A DNA stretch of 64,000 bases from positions 5,394,001 through 5,458,000 of the forward strand of contig NZ_CP061913.1 in NCBI RefSeq assembly GCF_019904175.1, given 5' to 3'. Under the pieces are notes generated by a model that ran no database searches, was not told the origin of the DNA, and saw only the letters and a list, made by a program, of their open reading frames with translations. Each line of letters begins with the position of its first letter. Position 1 is the stretch's first letter. This DNA is from Dactylosporangium vinaceum (GTDB lineage Bacteria > Actinomycetota > Actinomycetes > Mycobacteriales > Micromonosporaceae). The position numbers and the translations under genes were made by a program. Shown one piece after another: positions 52,259-58,830 of this stretch.

Positions 52259-53011
52259 GTCGCTCGGGCCGCCGCGGCGCACCAGCCAGGCGTCGGTGAT
52301 GTGGTCGAACATCGCGGCGGCGGCCCCGTCCGGGTCGCCCGCGGCGATGCGCTCGTAGATGCGCCGGTGTCCCAGGTTCGACGCGATGCACAGCGAGCGG
52401 TCCGTGCGCCCGACGTAGCGCGCCGTGTGCAGCACCTGGCTGACCAGGGCCTTCACGACGGCTCGGGCGATGCGGTTGCCGGACGCCTCCATGATCGCAT
52501 CGTGGAAGACCCGGTCCTGCTCCTCGTAGGCCACGTGGTCGTCGACGAGCTCGTCCATCCGGGCGACGGTTGCCCGCAGCCGCTCCACTGTCGGCTCGTC
52601 GGCCAGCCGGGCCGCGACATTCGCCATGTCCGACTCGAGCAGGCGCCGGGTGACGACGAGGTCGTCGAGGATCGCCAGGCTCTCGTCCTCGGCGACTGAC
52701 GCGCCCAGGACGAGCTCGTCGAGCATGTTCCACTTCGACGGGGCCGTGACGACCGTCCCGCTGCCCTGGCGGACCTGGACGAGCCCCTTCTCCTGCAGCA
52801 CCTTCACCGCCTCGCGGATGACCGTGCGGCTGACCGCGAACGTCTCACACAGGGCCGGCTCGGGCGGCAGCGGCGTGCCGGGCGGATGCACGCCCCGCAC
52901 GATGCGCTGCACCAGCTCCGCGGTGACCGCCTGCGCGAGGTTGGCCGGGCGCTGCACCCATGACGGTGGAGCGACGGTCCGGCCGTCCGGGCCGGCCTGG
53001 GATGTCGTCAT
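52238..53011 (-). CDS. GntR/FadR (FCD)-family transcriptional regulator
   Basis: A 257-aa regulator with an N-terminal winged helix (about 18-85; LPPEPALCETFAVSRTVIREAVKVLQEKGLV) and a C-terminal all-helical FCD ligand domain (about 110-235) with metal-ligand-like E and H residues in EEQDRVFHDAI. FCD members often respond to sugar acids. ATG at 53011 follows GGAGG. It is divergent from the ABC importer and dehydratase operon; the palindrome CATACGTATG between them (53106-53115) is its most likely operator. Confidence 0.87.
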   Translation of the reverse strand: MTTSQAGPDGRTVAPPSWVQRPANLAQAVTAELVQRIVRGVHPPGTPLPPEPALCETFAVSRTVIREAVKVLQEKGLVQVRQGSGTVVTAPSKWNMLDELVLGASVAEDESLAILDDLVVTRRLLESDMANVAARLADEPTVERLRATVARMDELVDDHVAYEEQDRVFHDAIMEASGNRIARAVVKALVSQVLHTARYVGRTDRSLCIASNLGHRRIYERIAAGDPDGAAAAMFDHITDAWLVRRGGPSDAARLQR

Positions 53012-53095
53012 CGGTCCTCCGTCGGGCGCGGGCTGCCGTGGCGCGCACTGCGCGGCCAGTCTACGGGTCGGCTCCGGCGGCGCTCGAAGAGGGCC

Positions 53096-53125
53096 TTGCA
53101 AACATCATACGTATGCTCTTACATT
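53096..53125 (+). promoter_or_regulatory. Importer promoter and palindrome CATACGTATG
   Basis: TTGCAA (53096-53101) and TACATT (53120-53125), 18-base spacer, with ATCATACGTATGCT (53104-53117) between. The core is a perfect 10-bp palindrome, and the half ATCATACG recurs at 14876 and, inverted, at 58535-58542. Confidence 0.6.
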
Positions 53126-53176
53126 GCCTCGCAGTGAACTCATGCGCAACACGACCTCACGGACAAGGACGTGCAT

Positions 53177-54541
53177 ATGTTCCGAAGCAGGCAGGCGGCG
53201 CCCGGCCGCCTCCGGATGGCGAGACTCGGCGGTGCGGCGATCACGATCGCGCTCGCCCTCAGCGGCTGCGGCCAGTCGGGCGAGGCATCCGCCGGCTCGT
53301 ACGGCTTCCCCCAGGTCGCCCAGGACGACAACGCCGGCATCACCGTGTGGGTCGACGCCGACCGGGCGGCCGCGGTGGACGCGTTCAAGAAGGCCAACCC
53401 CGGGGTCAAGATCGAGTCGGTCACGTACGACGGGTCGGCGAACGGATCGAACTCCTTCCGGACCAAGATGCAGCTCTTCGACCGGGCCGGCAGCGGCTGG
53501 CCCGACGTCGTCTTCTCGACCCAGAACAACGACGCCGCGTGGGCCAGTCAGAGCACCAACGGCAAGCAGGCGTTCGCGGCAATGCTCGACCAGGGGCTCG
53601 TCGCCAAGGAGACCCTGACGAACTTCACCGCCGGCGCGCTGAACCCCTGCACCGTCGGCGGCAAGGTGTACTGCCTGCGCAACGACCTCGCCCAGGTGGT
53701 GCTCTGGTACGACCGGGCGCTGCTGCAGCAGTTCGGCTACGCGCTGCCGACCACGTGGGAGGAGTACCAGGCGCTCGGCGAGCGGGTGGCCCGCGAGCAC
53801 CCCGGCTACATCGTCGGCACGGTCGGCGACGCCTGGACGCCCGAGGTGTTCTTCTGGGGCAGCAAGTGCCGGGCCAACGGCATCACGGGGCCCAAGTCGG
53901 TGACCGTCGACACCGGCAGCACCGAGTGCAAGCGGGCCGCGGCGATGCTCGACGTGCTCATCAAGAACGGCACCACGCCCTCCGTCAGCGTGTTCACCCC
54001 GGAGTTCGTCAAGACCTACGCCGGCAAGGTGCTCATGGCGCCCGGACCGGCGTGGTTCTCGGGCGCCATCTTCAACAACCCGCAGTCGCTCAACGTCGCC
54101 AAGGGCGAGCTCGGCGTCGCCGCGCCGCTGCCGTGGCGCGGCGAGGAGGCGGTGACCGGCAACGTGGGCGGCGGCACCTGGTTCATCAGCAGCCACTCGA
54201 AGAACCTCAAGGCCGCCGCGAAGTTCGCCGAGTTCGTCACCACCGCCGACGACTACCAGGTCAACCTCGCCCCCGGCTACCCCGCCTACGCGCCGGCCGC
54301 CGACAAGTGGATCAAGAAGCAGGAGTCGAGCGGCTACTACGCCACCGACCTGCAGCCGTTGATCAAGGCCGGCACGCAGATCTGGAGCGGCTGGGGCTCC
54401 GGCATCTTCAGCCAGGAGGCGATCTGGGCCAAGACCGTCACCCCCGCGATCGCCGGCGGCAAGAGCCTCGTCGGTCTGCTGCCGGAGTGGCAGACGGCCA
54501 TCAAGAACCAGGCCCAGGTCGACGGCTACACGGTCACATGA
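53177..54541 (+). CDS. ABC sugar importer, substrate-binding lipoprotein
   Basis: A 454-aa family 1 solute-binding protein with lipobox LSGC and lipidated C31. A DNAGITVWVDADR segment opens the mature domain. Several Cys pairs (NPCTVGGKVYC, GSKCRANG...STEC) are unusual for this family and could form disulfides. ATG at 53177 is preferred over a GTG two codons upstream, with AAGGA before it. The stop overlaps the next start by four bases. The importer has no ATPase gene nearby. Neighbouring dehydratase and aldose-dehydrogenase-like genes point to a monosaccharide such as L-fucose or L-galactose. Confidence 0.87.
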   Translation: MFRSRQAAPGRLRMARLGGAAITIALALSGCGQSGEASAGSYGFPQVAQDDNAGITVWVDADRAAAVDAFKKANPGVKIESVTYDGSANGSNSFRTKMQLFDRAGSGWPDVVFSTQNNDAAWASQSTNGKQAFAAMLDQGLVAKETLTNFTAGALNPCTVGGKVYCLRNDLAQVVLWYDRALLQQFGYALPTTWEEYQALGERVAREHPGYIVGTVGDAWTPEVFFWGSKCRANGITGPKSVTVDTGSTECKRAAAMLDVLIKNGTTPSVSVFTPEFVKTYAGKVLMAPGPAWFSGAIFNNPQSLNVAKGELGVAAPLPWRGEEAVTGNVGGGTWFISSHSKNLKAAAKFAEFVTTADDYQVNLAPGYPAYAPAADKWIKKQESSGYYATDLQPLIKAGTQIWSGWGSGIFSQEAIWAKTVTPAIAGGKSLVGLLPEWQTAIKNQAQVDGYTVT

Positions 54542-55452
54542 CGATCCTGCAGGAGGTCGCGCGCCCGGCGGGCGCGCGACCGCGGCCGGCGGCCGGGCAC
54601 CGCGGGATGCGCTACCTGTTCGTGGTGCCCTATACGGTCCTGGCCGCCGTGTTCGGCGTGTTCCCGGCGCTGTACGCGGTCGTGCTCGCGTTCACCGACG
54701 GTGCCGGCCGTTTCGCCGGCGTCGACAACTTCGCCAAGGTGTTCGGTGACTTCCGGTTCCTGCCGGCTGTGGGCCACGTCGCCACCTTCCTGCTCATCTG
54801 GTTGGTCGCCCTGGTCGTGCTCGTCACCTTCCTGGCGATCGTGGTGCACGCGGTCCGGGTCCGCTGGCTCAGCCGGACGCTGCGGCTGGTCTTCTACCTG
54901 CCGGGCGCCGTCGCGGGCGCGTCGAGCGTGCTGCTGTGGCTGTTCGTCCTCGACCCCACCGCGAGCCCGGTGGCCGGGCTGCTGCGCGCGGCCGGGTTCA
55001 CCAGCTTCAACCAGGTGATCGCGCCCGGGAACCTGCCGCCGATCTTCGCCGTCATCGCCTTCTGGACCGGCGCCGGCGGGTGGATCGTGATCATGTACGG
55101 CGCGCTCAACACGATCGGCTCGGACATGATCGAGGCGGCCCGGCTGGACGGCGCGAGCGCGCTGCAGATCGCCCTGCGCATCCAGCTGCCGCTGCTGCGC
55201 AAGTGGATCTCGTACATGGGCATCATGTCGCTCGCGGCCGGCAGTCAGCTGTTCGTCGAGCCACAGCTGCTGTCCCAGGCGAGCAACGCGGTCGTGCCCA
55301 ACGACTACTCGCTCAACCAGCTGGCGTACCTCTACGCGTTCCAGCAGAACGACTTCAACGCCGCGGCGGCCGTCTCGCTGCTGCTGCTGATCATCGCCCT
55401 CGCGCTGTCGGCCGTCTTCGTCACGCGCGGCGGACTGTTCGAGAGGGACTGA
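54538..55452 (+). CDS. ABC sugar importer permease 1
   Basis: A 304-aa permease with six predicted helices and the EAA loop DMIEAARLDGASALQIALRI near residue 200. The ATG overlaps the binding-protein stop (ATGA). Partner of the following permease. Confidence 0.9.
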   Translation: MTILQEVARPAGARPRPAAGHRGMRYLFVVPYTVLAAVFGVFPALYAVVLAFTDGAGRFAGVDNFAKVFGDFRFLPAVGHVATFLLIWLVALVVLVTFLAIVVHAVRVRWLSRTLRLVFYLPGAVAGASSVLLWLFVLDPTASPVAGLLRAAGFTSFNQVIAPGNLPPIFAVIAFWTGAGGWIVIMYGALNTIGSDMIEAARLDGASALQIALRIQLPLLRKWISYMGIMSLAAGSQLFVEPQLLSQASNAVVPNDYSLNQLAYLYAFQQNDFNAAAAVSLLLLIIALALSAVFVTRGGLFERD

Positions 55453-55456
55453 CACG

Positions 55457-56359
55457 ATGGCCATGGCGACTGCACGAGGCCGGGCGGACACCGCCACCGG
55501 CTGGGCCGGCCGCACGATCGCCGCGGTCGTGGCCGCGGTGTTCGTCCTGTTCTTCGCCGTCCCGATCGTCTGGCTGCTGCTGGCGACGACCAAGTCGGCC
55601 CACGCGCTCGTCGTCGGCCCGCCCTTCGCGCCCGGCAGCCTCGGGGACCTGGCCGCCAACTGGCGCCAGCTGCTCGAGTTTCAGGACGGGGCGGTCGTGG
55701 CCTGGATCGGCAACTCGGCGCTCTACGCGCTCGGCGCGCTCGCCGTCACGCTGCTGGTGAGCATCCCGGCCGGCTACGCCCTGGCGATGACCGAGTTCCG
55801 GTTCCGCCGGTTCCTGCTCGTGCTCACACTGATCGTGATGCTGATGCCGAACACCGCGCTCGTCCTGCCGATCTTCCTCGAGCTCAACGTGGCCGGCCTG
55901 ATCGGCAGCCCGCTGTCGGTCATCCTGCCGATGTCGTTCTTCCCGTTCGGCGTCTACCTGACCTATATCTACTTCTCCACCAGCCTGCCGCGCGACCTGC
56001 TCGCCGCGGCCCGCGTCGACGGGTGCACCGAGACCCAGGTGTTCACCCGGGTGGCCCTGCCGCTGGCCACACCGGTGGTGGCGCTCGTCGGCTTCTTCAG
56101 CTTCGTGCAGAGCTGGAACAACTTCTTCCTGCCGTTCGTGATGCTGCCCTCCAGCGACGGCTATCCGGTGCAGGTCGGCCTGACCGCACTGCTCGCCTCG
56201 ACCCCGGCGTTCAACCCGAGCTCCGCCGGGACCCAGTCCGTGCAGCTGCCGACGCTCGCCCTGGCGACTGTCGTGTCGGTGCTGCCGGTGCTGATCGTCT
56301 TCCTGTTCGCGCAGCGCTTCCTGGTCGCGGGCATGACGGCGGGCGGCACCAAGGAGTGA
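55457..56359 (+). CDS. ABC sugar importer permease 2
   Basis: A 300-aa permease with six predicted helices and the EAA loop DLLAAARVDGCTETQVFTRV near residue 175. It starts four bases after the previous stop. C terminus MTAGGTKE as in MalG-type subunits. Confidence 0.9.
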   Translation: MAMATARGRADTATGWAGRTIAAVVAAVFVLFFAVPIVWLLLATTKSAHALVVGPPFAPGSLGDLAANWRQLLEFQDGAVVAWIGNSALYALGALAVTLLVSIPAGYALAMTEFRFRRFLLVLTLIVMLMPNTALVLPIFLELNVAGLIGSPLSVILPMSFFPFGVYLTYIYFSTSLPRDLLAAARVDGCTETQVFTRVALPLATPVVALVGFFSFVQSWNNFFLPFVMLPSSDGYPVQVGLTALLASTPAFNPSSAGTQSVQLPTLALATVVSVLPVLIVFLFAQRFLVAGMTAGGTKE

Positions 56360-56387
56360 GTGCCAACCGTGCCGACAAGGAGCCACA

Positions 56388-57530
56388 GTGAAGGTCACCG
56401 GATTCCGCAGCCTGACCACCCAGCACGACTGGGGCCGGCTGATCGGGGACGTCAACGGCGTGATGGCCGAGCCCTGTACCGACGTAAACGTGCTGATCCT
56501 GGAGACCGACGAGGGGCTCGAAGGGGTGGGCATCGGCCCGCACGGCGACGTCGGGCGCGTCTTCGGCGCGGTCGAGGGGGAGGACCCGCGGGCGGTGCCG
56601 GTCCTCTACGACCGGATGCTCGCCAGCGTGTTCAAGACCGGCCACGCCGGTGCGGCGTTCGGCGCGATCGGCGTGCTCGACATGGCGCTGTGGGACCTCA
56701 AGGCCAAGCTGGCCGATGAGCCGCTCTGGCGCGCGCTCGGCGGCCGCGACCGGTTCGTCCCCGGCTACGCCTCGGGGCTGGACATCGCGCTCGACGACGG
56801 CGAGCTCGTCGCCCTCTACGAGCGCTTCACTGAGCGGGGCTTCACCGCCGCCAAGCTCAAGGGCGGCCGCGACCTCGACCACGACCTGCGCCGGCTGGAG
56901 GCCGTGCGCGACGTGCTGCGGCGCAACACGGCCCGGCCCGCGCTGATGTTCGACGCGAACGAGTCCTGGCATCGGTCGCAGGCCGTTCGCTTCGTCGCCG
57001 CGTTGGAGCAGCGGGTCGACCTGACCTGGATCGAGGAGCCGGTCCGCCGCTGGGACGCCGCCGGCCTCGCCGCGGTGCGCCGGGGCGTGCGCGCCGCCGT
57101 CGCCACCGGGGAGAACCTCACCGGCCTCGAGCAGTACCGGCCGCTGCTCGACGCCGACGCGGTCGACATCGTCCAGGTGGGCAACGTCTGGGGCATCACC
57201 CACTTCCTGCGCGTGGCCGCCGTGGCCCACAGCCACGACCTTCCGGTGAGCCCGGTGGCCCACCACGGCAGTCCGCTGGCCCACGCCGCCGTGGCCGTGC
57301 CCAACCACCTGACGTTCGAGGTCCAGGATCTGGTCGCGCCGATCGGCCTGCACATCGACCAGGAGTTCCAGGACGGTGGCATCGTCCTTGGCGACGCCCC
57401 CGGTCTGGGCATCCGGGTCGACGAGGACCGGATCCGGGCGGACCGGGCGGCCGACGGGCCGGCGGCGGTGCACGGCCCGCACGTCCGCCCCGCCCGGGCG
57501 GGCCTGCGCCTGATCCCGGAGGAGGCGTAG
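56388..57530 (+). CDS. Enolase-superfamily (mandelate racemase-like) sugar acid dehydratase
   Basis: A 380-aa cytoplasmic enzyme with the MR-subgroup layout: capping domain about 1-120 and a barrel with K156-x-K158 (AAKLKGG), metal ligands D189 (MFDANESW), E216 (WIEEPV) and E242 (TGEN), then D260 and H292/H293 (VAHHG). Members dehydrate sugar acids such as L-fuconate, D-galactonate or L-rhamnonate, or are epimerases or racemases. GTG at 56388 follows AAGGAG, 28 bases after the permease stop, so it belongs to the importer operon. The convergent aldo/keto reductase looks like an aldose 1-dehydrogenase, so L-fuconate-type dehydration is the best guess. Confidence 0.82.
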   Translation: MKVTGFRSLTTQHDWGRLIGDVNGVMAEPCTDVNVLILETDEGLEGVGIGPHGDVGRVFGAVEGEDPRAVPVLYDRMLASVFKTGHAGAAFGAIGVLDMALWDLKAKLADEPLWRALGGRDRFVPGYASGLDIALDDGELVALYERFTERGFTAAKLKGGRDLDHDLRRLEAVRDVLRRNTARPALMFDANESWHRSQAVRFVAALEQRVDLTWIEEPVRRWDAAGLAAVRRGVRAAVATGENLTGLEQYRPLLDADAVDIVQVGNVWGITHFLRVAAVAHSHDLPVSPVAHHGSPLAHAAVAVPNHLTFEVQDLVAPIGLHIDQEFQDGGIVLGDAPGLGIRVDEDRIRADRAADGPAAVHGPHVRPARAGLRLIPEEA

Positions 57531-57538
57531 GACAGGGA

Positions 57539-58519
57539 CTAGGTGGCCGGCTGGATGAGGCCGGCGGCGTGCAGCGCCGGCCAGAGCGTGTCCGGCACGG
57601 CGGCCGCGGCCCGGCGGGCGGCCTCGCCGACCTCGGCCGGGCTGCGCAGGCCGACGACCGTCGAGACGACCGCCGGATGGCCGCGGACGAAGGCGAGCGC
57701 GGCCTCCGGCAGGGTGACGCCGTGCTCGGCGCAGATCGCCGCGATGTGCCGGGCCCGCCGGAGGATCTCGGCCGGCGCCGGCCCGTAGTCGTAGGTGGCG
57801 TCCTGCGGAGGCTGGTCCGTGGCCAGGACGCCGGAGTTGTAGACGCCGGCGACGACGACGCCGACGCCGTGCTGCTGCGCGGCCGGCAGCAGGTCGTGGG
57901 CGGCGCGCTGGTCGAGCAGCGTGTAGCGGCCCGCGCACATGACCAGGTCGACGTCGGTCTCACGCACGAAGCGGGCGAGCATCGGCGACTGGTTCATCCC
58001 GGCGCCGACCGCGCCGATGACGCCCTGGTCCCGCAGCTCGATGAGCGCGGGCAGGGCTTCGGTGACCGCCTGCGCCCAGTGCTCGTCCGGGTCGTGCAGG
58101 TAGACCACGTCGAAGTGGTCAAGGCCGCTGCGCCGCAGGCTCGCCTCGAGGGAGCGGCGCACGCCGTCGCGGCTGAAGTCCCAGACCCGGCGATGGGTCG
58201 CCGGCACGTCGAAGCCCTCGGGATCGCGGCCGGGCGCGGCGCCGGGTGCGGGCACGAGCAGCCGGCCGACCTTCGTGGAGACCAGGTAGGAGTCGCGTGG
58301 GCGGCCCCGCAGCGCCGCACCCAGCCGGCGCTCGGACAGGCCGAGCCCGTAGTGCGGCGCGGTGTCGAAGTATCGGACGCCGGCGTTCCAGGCGCTGTCG
58401 ACCGCGGCGGCGAACGTATCGTCGTCGATCGCCCGGAAGAGGTTGCCACCCGGCGCGGCGCCGAACCCGAGCGCGGTGAACCGCAGCTGCGGCCGGCGGG
58501 GTAGCGCCGCGGTGATCAC
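57539..58519 (-). CDS. Aldo/keto reductase, D-threo-aldose/L-fucose 1-dehydrogenase-like
   Basis: A 326-aa NAD(P)-dependent enzyme. Catalytic D and Y are in YFDTAPHYGLGLSE, K in STKVGRLL, H in VVYLHDPDEHW. The LGFGAAPGGNL opening and PHYGxGxSE pattern match bacterial D-threo-aldose 1-dehydrogenases, which oxidise L-fucose to the lactone. I chose the GTG at 58519 because the predicted -10 (58531-58526) places transcription start at or next to that codon, giving a leaderless message. The promoter carries the TCATACG element of the neighbouring regulon. Stops of this gene and the dehydratase are eight bases apart. Confidence 0.8.
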   Translation of the reverse strand: MITAALPRRPQLRFTALGFGAAPGGNLFRAIDDDTFAAAVDSAWNAGVRYFDTAPHYGLGLSERRLGAALRGRPRDSYLVSTKVGRLLVPAPGAAPGRDPEGFDVPATHRRVWDFSRDGVRRSLEASLRRSGLDHFDVVYLHDPDEHWAQAVTEALPALIELRDQGVIGAVGAGMNQSPMLARFVRETDVDLVMCAGRYTLLDQRAAHDLLPAAQQHGVGVVVAGVYNSGVLATDQPPQDATYDYGPAPAEILRRARHIAAICAEHGVTLPEAALAFVRGHPAVVSTVVGLRSPAEVGEAARRAAAAVPDTLWPALHAAGLIQPAT

Positions 58520-58525
58520 GACGTA

Positions 58526-58554
58526 AACGTAACTCGTATGATGTTCGCGGTCAA
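58526..58554 (-). promoter_or_regulatory. Aldo/keto reductase promoter with TCATACGAGT element
   Basis: Minus strand: -35 TTGACC (58554-58549), 17-base spacer ending in TCATACGAGT, -10 TACGTT (58531-58526), six bases from the start codon. Same geometry as 7140-7168 and 14864-14892. Confidence 0.65.
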
Positions 58555-58625
58555 CTGTCGATGCGGCGGCCCACCGGTGCGATCGGCCCGGCGTCGCGTC
58601 CGAGCACTCCGGATCGCGCGAAAGT

Positions 58626-58652
58626 GTTATGAGTGAATGCGCCGCAAAGTCG
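58626..58652 (+). promoter_or_regulatory. ECF-type promoter candidate, GTTAT-N17-AGTCG (site 8)
   Basis: GTTAT 58626-58630, AGTCG 58648-58652, preceded by GCGAAAGT; 178 bases before the GH27 start. The intergenic region 58520-58830 also holds TGGCAA (58729-58734), a LacI-type operator and the divergent aldo/keto reductase promoter; no gene seen. Confidence 0.6.
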
Positions 58653-58780
58653 GTCGAGCGCAATTCGGAAAATTACATTGCACCGCCCGCGTGCGGCATT
58701 ACCGCGACTTGATTCGACCGGAGTTCTCTGGCAATCTCATCGATCTCGATGACTGACGCCGAACCGCCTTCCACATCGGC

Positions 58781-58794
58781 TGTTAGCGCTCACA
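58781..58794. promoter_or_regulatory. LacI-type operator TGTTAGCGCTCACA
   Basis: Near-perfect 14-bp palindrome (one asymmetric pair), 36 bases before the GH27 start. Confidence 0.7.
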
Positions 58795-58830
58795 AACAGT
58801 GAAGTCCCGACCGCCAGAAGGACTTACCTC

